Assembly: GCA_944470555.2 (NCBI GenBank)
Contig: OX104131.1
Coordinates: 12,516,515-12,580,514, forward strand
DNA length: 64,000 nucleotides
Direction of reading: 5' to 3'
From: Heterobilharzia americana
Lineage: Eukaryota; Platyhelminthes; Trematoda; Strigeidida; Schistosomatidae
Positions 1-13,400 of the stretch are shown piece by piece. Within the stretch, counting starts at the first letter, position 1; each line of letters begins with the position of its first letter. Under the pieces are notes generated by a model. The model saw only the letters and a program-made list of their open reading frames with translations. It was not told the DNA's origin and did no database searches. Position numbers and translations under genes: made by a program.

Positions 1-1374
1 TAATGGTGGAATATCTAGTTGTGTAAACAGGTATGTATATACGCCATTGAGACAAAGCCGAAAGTCATGTTCCTTGTCTATTTTTATCAGGATTGCATTA
101 ACTGAACAACTGCAGGGATAAAGACGATTCATCTTTTTGACTTTCATAATTATGACATCAAAAGACCCAGACTTTAGATCATATGTTATCGAAATATTTA
201 GTACCTGCTTGGTAAACTCAAATCGGCTGGAAAAATACAAAAGCTTTTACACAACACTTAGAATTTACATCGTAACTTCTTAATTTGCGGAATATTAGAA
301 GTGAACTACAAGAATTCGCTCAAAAATCTCCAGGTAATCCAAGCTTACATCACCTTTGGTACTTAAGCTCAGGATTGAGTTCTGAAACCTTCAGAACATT
401 CGTTTGCTCCTTACAATTTTAACATTTTTCACTTAATGTCACCCTGAACAATGTTATTCTGACCAAAAATGAAACCATGTTTAGAGGAATAAAGTAAATG
501 AATTACTCACCAGATGACAACGTGAAGTTTTAGCGTTTATCCGATTTCATCAGTCACTGCTAAAAATGACACAAACCCAAGTATAGAATTTACCCATTAG
601 ATGATGACCACTTCTTTCTGAAGTGACGTAAATATGCATATCTATCAATACTAGCATGACAGTAATCAGAACGCCTACTGGCTTTCTCTAATAGAAAAGA
701 AACCTCAAGATTAATTACTGAAGCACAGTACTAATTAAGTGTATACAGAGACTAGTTAAAATAAGACAGGGATTTACTACTTGTCAGATAGCTATCGTAA
801 CTTTTTGTCATGGTATATCCATCCTTCCTTTTCACAAACAGTGGCTACAGCGATATTCATGAATTTGATTTAAAAGACACAAAAAAGTGAAATTATTGAA
901 CATGACTAAAATAAATTTAAACCATGATTAGATAAACAAATGGAATCAGAGTGCTTTTTAAGAAAAACCCATAATCAGTGAAGAGGAATGACAGCAATTT
1001 AGTGTTTTCTAATTGAATAACAACGTGGGGTATAATTCCTTAAAATCGAACTATGCAAAAAATTTTTCGCATAAATCACATATGTAAATATGTTTATATG
1101 AGTAGTATAAGTATGTAGAGAAAATATTTCGATTGCACAAGATGAAAAAATGTCACCAAATCTTTCACAAAGAGTTATTCATTAAATAGAGTAGATTTTA
1201 TGATGAATTTTATCATCTACATCATCTAAAGTATACAGTTTTCTGGCAGATAACACTGAATGAAATCATCTGCATACTTTTGTTTGAATTATGTGGTACG
1301 TAGCAAGCAGAGAGAAATGTACAATGTGCAATGACAACAAAAGTAAACATTTTCTTACAACACAGATATACGCT
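1..1374. other. 3' flank of NPC1, no recognisable feature
   Basis: AT-rich sequence downstream of the NPC1 stop on the minus strand. It should hold the 3' UTR. I saw no clear minus-strand AATAAA or ATTAAA close to the stop, so the polyadenylation site is not placed. No repeat or second gene is visible. Confidence 0.5.
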
Positions 1375-1475
1375 TTATCTGTCTCCATCAGTCTGTCTTG
1401 ATGCATTTAAGTCTCCTCTTTTAAGATAATTATTCGTTTGATGACGATTAGCTATGGCCAAATTTCGTTTTGGAC
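1375..1475 (-). CDS. NPC1: NPC1 terminal exon m (cytosolic tail and stop)
   Basis: 101 nt including a TAA stop at 1377-1375. The acceptor CTTCCATCTAG is followed by GT CCA, so the split codon gives GP, exactly where human NPC1 reads YIGPS. The 32 residues after the Gly form a hydrophilic, basic tail ending TDGDR. Human NPC1 ends in the di-leucine signal LLNF; no LL or YxxPhi motif is visible here. The exon is found by splice phase, the GP match and a clean stop, and lies 5.3 kb from the preceding exon. Confidence 0.85.
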
Positions 1476-4400
1476 CTAGATGGAAGAAAATAACCATAAA
1501 TGAGTAGAGAGGAAATGATCAAATAAATATTAATATTTTTAGACAGCTTAAAAAATTGGATAAAAACATCATTTAAAAACCATCGTTCACAATTTTCTGT
1601 GCTTCTAATCTGATAAGATAGAGACAATTACTATGTCAGAGAATCATATTTACGCTTTGGTAAAGGTAAGTCTGATATATGCAGAGAGAAAGTAGAAATA
1701 TCCTGGTAAAGGGCATAAACACCCGATAGAGAGGGGACTCTACTCATAATTGATCAGATGATGATATTTAACAGAACTTTGTTATGAAGTAAAAACGCAT
1801 TTGCAGTATTTTTTTGTTATCGACACATTTAAGGTTTCGAGAACATCGAATTTACAAATCTGAACCATGAACCTATATATAATGGTAATGAAACCATTTT
1901 ATTATGCATTTCTACCAAGCGATTCCCATTGTTTATTGAAGCTCCTATACTTCTACACTGAAAATATATTGAAAAGAAGCATAATTTGGGTAGTAAGTAA
2001 GAGGTAATCAATTTCATTTTGTCTAATCCTGATTGGCGATCAATTCTGCAGTGTAGCTATCACCAAGATAGTAGACTCGATATAACTGTGTTTTGAGTTA
2101 AGTTTTTGGAGGTAGTCGATCGGTTTTGCGCGCTCGTCAAGCAAGGCACATTTATAATAATATATGTGTAAAACTTGGGCACTGTGGTATAATTTAACTC
2201 CATATTACATTTGTTGGTAATAAAAATAATAATAATAAACAAATCTAATATGGAAGGCATATTTATAACTTCAACCAGTCTGATACTTCATAAAGGATTC
2301 TGATCGAATTCAGATCGTAATTGATTGCATATATGACTAAACGGACAATAAAAAGTAGCGAGTAATATGTTATATATTCCGACATGTTGGCTGAATTTCT
2401 TAAATAATCAGTCAGTCAGCAAAAATATCATACCACGTAACGGTCCAAGTTGTCACATTTCATATCACCACATCAAGCGGGAAGGCTTCAAGACGAAAGA
2501 CAGAAAAATGAAGAAAGTAGTCAAAATTGGTGGAAAAAATCGTAAAACAAGAATAAGAAAGAATGAAACAATAGAATTCGATAGGACGGTTAACATGAAG
2601 ATAACATACAAGTGCATCCTACGCTACTGATATCATTTCTGATGCATATCGCTAACACCCTTCGACCACTGATTTCCAGTGTCCCGTAGAACTCAGTTAA
2701 GAAGTGCATATTTCTCTACATAGATTGTATTGCGTGAAGTTATGTCTCAGTCAACCCATGAAGTTTCTAATCAAAATTGAAATAAGGATTCTTATGGTAC
2801 TGTTAGACGAAAACCGCTAGTTCCTAAATTGTGTCATTTTTAGTGAAAACTGAAGTGTTTACTTTCCGAGCCAATAAGATTCCAGCAAGCTACAATGGTT
2901 AGCATATTAAATTATAAGAAAATGAAGTATCACTGAGAATAAGAAGGTAAAGCTTAAGCAGGACGGTAACGAATTAATCAGCCTTCTTTGGTTCATACAT
3001 TTCCAGTCATAGCACCATTCGGAAGACGTAACTTTTAACCTGTGAGTAATACAACGTTTAATTTGTTGGTTGTTAAGGCTAATTAAGTTTAGTTAGGCTG
3101 ACTAATAGAATGTGCTTAAACAATAAGTAATGTTACTCAATTCAGTATATATGTTTATACAGTAGGCTATAAGGCATACTTGTGTTGTGTGAGCATCTAT
3201 CATGCCATCCGATTGCCTAGATCAAAGTTTAAACAACAGAAAGTAGACAAGATACAAAATAGGTTCCCATTAAAGTTATAACATATCTTCAACCATACGG
3301 AAACTCATATTGTCCCACATGTCTAAACTGGTGTCATCTACTATCATCGTAATTATTGCTGTTATCACGAAATTATTTAAATCCTGAGTGATCTCTATTG
3401 TGGAAACGGGATTGCGTAAACTGCTTAGTCATTGTACACTGACGATTATCATGTTCCACAACAGAATGCCAATCGTAATCCATTAATAAATCTATATGAC
3501 TCCACAATATATTATCGTGAAAAGAGCTGAAGGCGGTGAGTAGATAGCTATCAATTCAACCCTTGTTCATTTTTATGTTGGTTAGTAAGACGTGTCTACA
3601 ATCCTGAAGAACGTTTGTTACACATGAGAATCTAAACTCTATCAGACAGCACCAGTGAGAGATACGCCAAAGTTACACACTTGATAATCCCGACAGATGT
3701 AATATGGGGCCTCCATGACTAGTCATCGATTGCTTCAGGATTTCATACAATCTGGAGTAACAGTATATATATATATATATACGCTTTCTTGGTCTAGATT
3801 TTTCAGGCAACCAGAATCAATGATTGGTAACTTTGCAGAGGCATCCACGTCTTATCTTTCATTGAATACTGAACATCTTACTACATAAACCTACTTAAAC
3901 CTGATGTAAACTTCCTTTTTAACTCTTCGTATACAAATTTTTTTACTGTCATGAATATCATTTTTTATTTATCTGTTGCTACATTCGACTATTTCGCTTT
4001 ACTGCAGCGTTTGCGTAATATGGAGTGGAATGAAAACACATACAACTGGGTAATACCATCGCCCCCACCCCACTACTATTTAGACATATGCATAATCTTG
4101 AGGGAGTTGTGAAGATTTGGAAATATTTCAAGTTGTTATTCATCGTAGACTGACATCAGTTAGAGGAACAAAGGAAACCTGGGAAGTTGGAAATATGGAG
4201 CATTGGATTCTGACCCAGTGGCTCAATGGTAACGTGCTGGCCGCGGAGCCTGAAGGTCGCGGGTTCGATCCCTGCTGGTGTGGGGTCGTGAGTGCGCACT
4301 GCTGAGGAGTCCCATACTAGGACGAAACAGCTGTCCAGTGCTCCCAGGTTTCCTTTGTTCCTCCAACTGATGTCAGTCTACAATGAATAACAACTTGAAA

Positions 4401-7400
4401 TATGCATAATCAACAACTAATTAGAAGATTCAATTCCCTAGAAATCTCATATACATCTTGCTAGTACTAATAAATGAATGACAAAATACATGACGCCCAA
4501 GCATAGAACATCATAATAACCGTAAGTGATTAGTCGAAATACTGAAGAGTTGATGTGGAAATTTAAAAAAAACTTCCAAAGAGGTCAATAATAAATTAGT
4601 ATACATGAACCAATTGCAAGATCACGTGGAAGTAACAAAGATTATACAATCAAGTTATGAATAAGTCAGCTATCATTCGAGTATACTGAATAATTCACTT
4701 AACTATGAAAAAGAGAGAGAAGGCGTTTCGTATATAGCTAGTCCAGGCATCAGTAAATAGTCTATTTAAACAGCGTAATGAGAAGATGAAGATTATCTGA
4801 AATATGTGATGTTATTAACGCCTATACATTTCGAACAATCTGATCACACATGGATTTGTCGAACTATTTTTATATGAAAATTTACGAAAAGGGTCAAGCG
4901 CTAAACATATACTAGAAACTAACCATAGGATAGGCATGAAAACAGCCTTTAAAGTACTATATAAAAGTGGTCAGTGCTTAAATACATTGAAGCTCTTACC
5001 AGTCGTAAATTCAAATCCCTCCTTTATGTATACAAAAACAATTTGTAATCATGTTAAACCTACCTTGGTAGTATTGATTTGAGTTTTCATATCAAGAGTA
5101 ATGTGTTTTTCCGTTTTCTTTTACTCTCCTTTCCTATTTCTATGTTTCCTTTTAACTTCATTGACCTTTTTCATAAATTTTCACATAAATATTTCGACAA
5201 GTAAATGTATGATCAGACTATTCGAAATGTATAGGCGCTAATAACATCATATATTTCAGATAATCTTCATTCACTGCTAGCCACTGTCCATCATTACTAA
5301 ATCTTCATTATAATGTTTAAATTTATTAAAGAGACTAGTTGCTTTAAATTTTTAAAATAGTCTATTGTTTACATTTACTATTTGTTATCACGTTTCTTCA
5401 CATTATTGTTGTTATGAAAATATGTATTTATTATTATTAAGTGCGTTAGATACTAAGCAAATGGACAAGAATAAACAGTAATAAATATTTCTGAGATTAC
5501 ACCATGTTTATGCATGATTGATTTTATATACTGTTTCTCCTTCTTTCTTTAACACAGTATTCTTAGAGTTAGAAGATTGATACTCTTGTGCTTAGAAGTC
5601 CAATGAAACATTTTGTGTTCTTGTATGATAGAGCTTTCTGACTGTAAAACTATTTCGTCTATACACAATACAAACTACAACGAATTGTACATAAAAATGG
5701 TGCTTTGATTTTCACTTATGAACATTGTAAAATCAAACTATGTGACTTAATCAGAGTCAGCTAAGCAATACAAGTTTGGAACAACTAAACCCTATGAATG
5801 CATAGCAATTATAATGTCAAGCATTGAAAAATTCAGCAACTAAGAGAACTCATTATCATCTAGTTTTTCAAACAATCTTCATCATGAACAGATACAAGTG
5901 AAGTAGTCAAGAATAGTTATGCAATGATAAACACAGGTTCCCCTTCAGTTCAGCAGTCACCATACCAGCATGTTTCTTCACTCACTTCACACACACACAT
6001 ATACTCGTAACTCGGTTAAAAAACATCATTATCATTGGAGAATAGTTGCATAATTTCACAAATGAATGAAAGTAGAATGATAAAAGTGATCAGCTGAAGT
6101 CTAATGCCGTAGTACAATTAACAAAGTATAACCCGTAAGACTTCAATTTTTTAAATTTACCCCCCCGCTCAGTAGAGAATACTCATTGATGAGTTCCAAA
6201 ATGGGACAAAGTAGTTGCTTTTATCATTTGATACTTGTAATTTCCTGTTGATATACAGGGTAAAATTTCTCGACCTCTACTAGCAGATGGATTCCAATCC
6301 GAATGCCTCTATACTGTCGGATGTTCATGATATTGTATTCATCTTGGTGATTTGCAATGGAATCCAGCTCGCATGTTTCATCCTATTTAGGACTCATCAG
6401 CGGGGATATACCTCCACCCCCATAAGTGTTGTTCCCATTGAGATTAGTGAATAACGCTTTGGCGTTTGAAGCGATATCTATTGGATTTGAGTCTTAGTGG
6501 GAACAACATCACTCACTGGGATGCAAGTACATCCAGTTAACAAGTTCTAAATAAGACAAAATGCATGTTCTGGATTCCATGCACTATGAGTCACCAACAG
6601 GAATACAAAATAGTTGCTTACTGCAGACTTCCCTTCACACCATTTTTTTGATCGAAAATATTGAATCTTTTAACTTTTATTAGCCAAGAGAGGCTATTGA
6701 TAAAAATTTTGTAAAACCCTAAATAAAACTTACCAAAATAACTAAGATAAACAGGTAAAATAATTAGCCCAGTTAAAGCACCAAACAATATCATGCATAA
6801 ATACATTCGAAAGTAGAAAATTTGAAACAGACGCGATTTAGATGCAGCCAAGACGACTATACCGCCTAGTTTAGTTAGTGTAATACCACGAAGAATCTAG
6901 ATTGTCAAAAGTAAAAATAAATACAAGGGGAAATTATTTAATACTAGATAATCAATAAATTACTTTAATATACAGACAAAAGAATAAGTAGGATACCTAG
7001 GATACCATTCACAGGAAGGGCGACCAATGTACCAGATGGGTGATCTGGAGCATGATTAAATTCTAACCAATTACCTTTCTATTTGGGCTACAGTTTTATT
7101 TAAGAAACCTATGTTCATCATGAAATCTGACGGCCATGGCACGGTCTGATTGCCCACTACTCAAGAGTCCGATATTAGAACAAAACAACTGCACAATGCT
7201 CCCAGGTTATCCAAATGGTCCCAGTCCATGATGAATACCTTCTTCAAATCAATCAGTTCCCGAAAATCTCCGAAATGAGCAAAAGAAACAGGTTGTACTC
7301 TGTTACAATAACTGTTCAGTCAGACAGATGCATCTGTCTATAGCTGAAGCACTAGCCATCCAGAAGTTCAAACCAGCGTCATGTGTGCAAAAAAGGTACG

Positions 7401-10400
7401 TCCAACTTTTATGTTTGCCATGGCCATCATAAAGCCCTGTCTGCCACAGATTCATTTTGTATCAGGTAACTACACCTGTATACCTCATTCATTCTTCTAC
7501 TCTGTCACAGATTTAACCTGTATTACGTAATCATAATCCTATTTCCATGATTCCTTGTTTATTCTCATACTCTGTCATAAGTTTACCCGGTATTACATAG
7601 ACGCAATTTTATCTTCATAAACCTTCGTTCAGTTTCCTACTTTGCCAAACATCCATCCTGTATTACGTAATTACATTTAATTTTATAATCCCCTGTCTAT
7701 TTTCCCACTCTAAAAACAAATGTGCATTATCTTTCCCTTAGGTTCCTAGTGGAACATAGAGCTTCAGAAGCACGTCTCAATTCCACTCTGTTCTCTGCAG
7801 TCTTTTCAACCTGGCGCCACGACTACCCACAAGCTTTCATTTCTTTCCCACACGATCTCCTCTATGTCACCCTCGGACGCCCAACTCATCGTTCCCCCTT
7901 TGGATTCCACTCGAGGGTCTGGTCTGGCGCGTGATGTCCCCCAGTCGGCCTTCTCAACGTATGCCCGATACATCTCCACTTTCTCCCACTGCATGTTTGT
8001 TGGATGATAGGTTCTTGGTTGGTTCGTTGCCCGGCCAGAGTTCCTTGTTGCTTATTCTATTCTGGCCATTTGACCTTCAGTATCGAGTGGGTGTAGGCGA
8101 GAGCTGTTGATAAATGCCTGTAGTTTGTAGGAAGTGCTTTTCGTGAACCATATAGCAGCACTGACTTGACGTTGGTGTTTAAAATCTGGATCTTGTTCTT
8201 TGTGCTGAGTGTAGTGCAGTACAGTAGATCTCCACACTGATTTCAGATTAATGAAAGCCTGTCCTGTTTTTCCCATCCTGGTTTTGACATTCTTGTCTGT
8301 GCCGTCTGCAGTTGAAACGATGCTGCCTTGCCTAGGTAGGTGAAAGAGACTACTTCCTTTAGGTTTCTCCCGCTAATGGTGGTTGGTGCTTGTCGTTGAT
8401 GCTGTTGTTGGTTGGGTATCTTCATCACATCACATAAATTTAAAGATCCTAGACTAAACAAAGGTGTCTAATCTAAACAAACAGTTGTTCAATAACACAA
8501 GCCTACAAAATAAAAAATGGTTTTTTCAAAGTTTACATTTTCCTAATAAGAGAGATAATCAAACGATAGGCTGTCAAAACTTTAACGACGAATATCAAGT
8601 TAACACGTATTAAACTGCTATGCATTTTAGTGACCTGATTGCTAATTTGATTTGTTTTCATATAAGGAAATATATTTGTCTACTTATACACGTGATTTAG
8701 GTGACAACAACCTGACAACTGAAACTGTACGTGTGACATCACATGAAAACAGTGTAGAGAAACAGTAGGTTAGGAAGACAATATCACTGCCTTGAACCTA
8801 ACCAAAAGTTAGAAAACAACGAATGGTGTGGAAGCCGCTGGAAAGGTATACATACTGCATTTTCATGCCACTGAAGTCTGTTTCAAAATGATTTCACTCA
8901 ATGAATGACGATCTCACATAAGGTAAGATACATACCACCGCACCTCAGACCACCACTACCTGAGACAGCAGTGACTGAGCCTACACGATCTTCCAAAAGT
9001 ACTCTGGATTTTAATGGTAGAAAGTATGTACCATACTTATGGACACTAATAACCAACTGATTAAATACGATATAACTTTCTTGTAAATCAACATACAGTT
9101 AAACGAAACCGTTTGCATACCAGTAATCGAATAACTTTTTTCTCAGTAACACTATCTCTTCTTCGAGTGATATTTCAAGAAACCTATTGATGTACACCGC
9201 TAACAGTGTATTACTTCGAGATTACAAGATAAAGAAACTATAAGTGACCTTCAACTAGAAATTTTAAAAAAAACAATGAGTTGTATGATTTATGGAATAA
9301 TATCCAAAACCTCTCGATGAACCAACTGATGCGAACCTTAAAGAGCCATGCTTCGTCAAACTCATAGTTAAAAACAAAACTATTACAAAATGAGTTAAAG
9401 ACTTTTAACACATTTCTGCCTTTAATTATGAATTACTGTAGTCGACATGAAATTCATTTCCTTGTAGGTGTTTTCTATAATATGTAAACAAGGCGACCGA
9501 TAGCTGCCACTTTGACGTGGTGGTTGGGTTTGCATACTGCAATGACCCAAAGAGATACACTGACTGAAACGTTTGTTCCCTCAACGTCTTTTCATGCTAG
9601 AGAAGTCTGTTGGATAGTGGTAAGACAAAAAGCAGTTACTGTTATGGTGAAAATTGCTACTCTGTGATGGGGTCCGACGAAGAATTCCTACTGCTAACTG
9701 GGAGGGGTGTGACAGAAGTAAGGTGTTCTCCGCTGATGACCAGCAGCACTATCCTGATGCTGCCTACCAAGTGGAAAGTAGTAAACTCGCCTTGCCCTGA
9801 GGTATTCTAATGCCGGTGGTATTGTTTTTCCATGCCTAGCGCTAACACAATCAAATCTCAACCCAACGATGTAAAAAAAAATGTATGAATGGCCCCAAGT
9901 AGATGTCCGATGAGCTATGTGGTCACGCAAAATTAAACTCATTTATTTGTCAGAGACGTCACGAAAACAACTTCCACAGTGTGCGCAGCCAGTAGGTAAT
10001 AATCATCTGCACGCTTTCAATAGTATGCAAAAGTCAACAAACCATAGCCTACCTACTTTATCATTGACCCCTCCCTTCCCCTTCTAATACTTATATTAAA
10101 CCTCTTAAAGAGTCCAAAACCACTCAACCTAAGATCATTGCTAATGATCCATTTCAACAAAACACCATTCCTAGTCTCTTAAATTCATACTGCCGATTTC
10201 ACATTAGGGCTTTTCAACATTCGCGCCTATGCCTAATTGGATAATTGAAGTCCCTTTCTGTATGCTGTGTTTCTGATACACCCACACAAAACCAGAGTGT
10301 GGTTATTCACTTGGTCAATGTGGTGAATTTGCGAAATTCACTTTACAAGTGTTCGTGGATCCCATGACTAGTTCCCAAGACCTCGATGGTATAGGTATAG

Positions 10401-13400
10401 CATCAATTTGTAGAACGGAAAACACATAGCCATTAATGTGCAATCCACTTAAATTGATCTGTAGGAATTGAGTAGAATCTTGACACCCATCGATACTCAT
10501 TCTTAAATCTCCGCCTATGTAACTACTCGCAGCGGCTTTGATGAAAAAAGGATGAGTTATATAAAAGCGTAAGTAAGAGAGACCAGACATTATATCAAAT
10601 AACCAGGTTAATTACTGTCTGGGAAGAGATCAACGCAGACGAAACCAATGAAAGATAGTGAAGGAAACTTAGTCACCAAAGAGGAAAAACAAGGCAAACG
10701 ATGGGCTGACCACTTCAAAAACTCTTGAATCGACCACCACCGCCACCTGCAACTCGTCCAGAAATGCCCCCAGCAACGGCAGAACTACCAGTGAACACAA
10801 GCCTTCTGACAAAAACAGAAGTCCTGAATGCCATAAAATTGCTGGAATTCGGGAAAGCAGTAGGACCAGATGGAATTCGACCAGAAGCACTGAAAACAGA
10901 TTCAGAGACAACAGCGGACATGCTCACACCACTTCTATTTCTGAAGGCTTGGAAGGAAAGGTACCTGAGGATTGATTGGAAGGAGGGTTACTTTGCCAAA
11001 CTCCTCAAGAAGGGAGACGTAAGCCTTTACAAGAATTGGCAAGGAATCATGCTGCTGTCCACCCGAAGCAAAATACCAAGCCGCGTCATCCTGGAGAGCC
11101 TAAAAGATGTTCTGGATTCAAAATTACGGCCGGAACAGACTGGCTGGCTGGCTGGCTTCAGGAAGAATAAATCATATGCAGATCGAATTTCAACGCTATG
11201 CATCATCATAGAACAGAGCATAGAATGGCAGTCAACTCTACCTCAACTTCATCGGCTTTGAAAAGGCCTTCGATAGTGTCGACTGAGAATTAATTTGACA
11301 CATGATTCATTAATCAGTGTGGAGATCTACAGCACTCAGCACAAAGAACAAGACTTGGATTTTCAATGTCAGTGAAGTCAGTGCTTCTATGTGATAGTTC
11401 ATAGACTTGGCGCGTTACAAAAAGCATTTCCAACAAACTGCACACATACATCATGAACAGCTGCCGCCTACGCTCACTCCATACTGAAGATGGAGATCAG
11501 ATGACCTGAATAATAAGAATAAGCAACAAGGAACTCTTGTTGACTGGCAAGCAACGAAGCAACCAAGACCAATCGCCCAACAAATATGCAGAAGGAAGTG
11601 GAGATGAGTTGGATTGGACAAACACTGAGAAAACTGTTTGGGGACATCACGCGCCAGGCCCTCAAGTGGAACCCGAATGGGAAAGGATGAGTTGGGCGTC
11701 TGAGGGTGACATGGAGGAGATTGTGTGAGGAAGAAATGAAAGCTTGTGAGCAGTCATGGTGCCAGCTTTAAAAGACTGCAGAGAATAGAGTGAAATAGCG
11801 AGGTGCTACTGAAGCCCTATGTTCCACTAGGAACCTAAGGGACTAATAATAATAATAATAATAATAATAACATCAAAAGCTGTCACTTGTGTTAAAATTT
11901 GTGGTCAGCACTAATTTCAAGCACTATTTACGTCCACCGACATCAAACCAAAGGCTGACACATAGATCAGACTGCTAAAAGCCATCGTTGAAGAGGATCA
12001 ATCAAGAACAACCCTTACAACGTACCTATTTGAACTAATCATGTCTCAATTCAGATGCACACGTACATTTACACATGAAGCACACAGCAGAGAGGCCTAT
12101 GTATGCTCGACTGGAAAATGAGAACATCAAGCGTGTAATCACAGAGATAGCTAAGCATTTATCTGAATATGATGAAACCAGGTGCAATATTCAGCCTGCC
12201 TTAGAATCAACGGAAAAGATAATTGGTAACCTATATCCTGAGGTTACCAAACGTCAATGGATTTCCCCCACGTAATCCGAAATGCTTGATGCGACAAGAC
12301 TCATTTTATTTGGTTCCGACGATAATGAGGATCGGAAGTGGTTGAAAAGTAAACTAACTACGAGTCTTTGCAATAACTGCGAGCAGCGATGGGTAACAAA
12401 AACGAAAGAGCTGGAGAAGGCATCAGTATTAGAAAATACTCAACAGTTACATCGCTTTGTTAAAGATAGTGACAAAAAGATTGTGGTTAGTAAGGTCATC
12501 ACCGAAAAGGATGAGACCTACATAACATCTCGTGACAGGCAGATAAGACGTTGAACGAAACACTTAAGGTTCAGTTCAACTGGCCTAGCATCCAGCCCAA
12601 AACGGAGTTGGACACAGATGTTGGTCCTCCAACTCTCCTCGAAGTTGAGAAGACTGTTTCAAACCTGAAAAGATCTGACCCCTTGCCACGGAAAGTATCT
12701 ACAGAAAGAGGTAGAAAATTACTGAGTAGAGTAACTGAGGTACTTGATCTACATTGCTGATCATTACAGCTTACAAGAAAGAAAAGTTTTCTTGTGACAG
12801 CTATAGGTGGATCAGTTTAACTAACATCATGACGTCTGGAACTCGAAAACAATAAACGTGAGGAAACCAGACAAATATGAGAACTAAATGAGGCTGAATC
12901 GATCAGATCATTACCCTTCGACAAATCCTGGTAAACAGGCATACTTATTGGTGGTCAACAATTGTCATATTTTTGGCCCGACGGTGGCATTTGACTCTGT
13001 CAACGGAGATGTATTGTGGCAATGTCCGACTGTAAAGGAAGTATCGAGCAATTATGGACTGCTAGTCAAAGTTATCTACTCGAACTCACACAGTTATTGT
13101 AGGGGATTAGGAAGAGTTTTAATCCAAAATGACAACAACTACGTGTCCAGAGGGGATGTCCACTGTTGCTATTTCTGTTTAACTTCATTGTAGACCCATT
13201 ACTTGGTATAACCTAAGATAACAGTAACTTTAAGAGATTGATTTATTGCCTAAAGGACTCATGGCTAACTAGGAGTAGGTGGATGACATTTTCCTGTTCG
13301 GCGAAGATGTTGTTGACCACTTCACTTACTTGGAGAGTTGTACCAGATCGAACTGGCTGGGTACTGATGAAATCTCAGCCTAAATACAGAGGGCTCGTTT

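Noticed and set aside
2367..2630. 87-codon plus-strand frame, Lys-rich
   Set aside because: Composition follows AT-rich, A-rich DNA; no family resemblance.
10315..10590. 91-codon minus-strand frame
   Set aside because: It is antisense to the LINE-B endonuclease remnant read on the plus strand.
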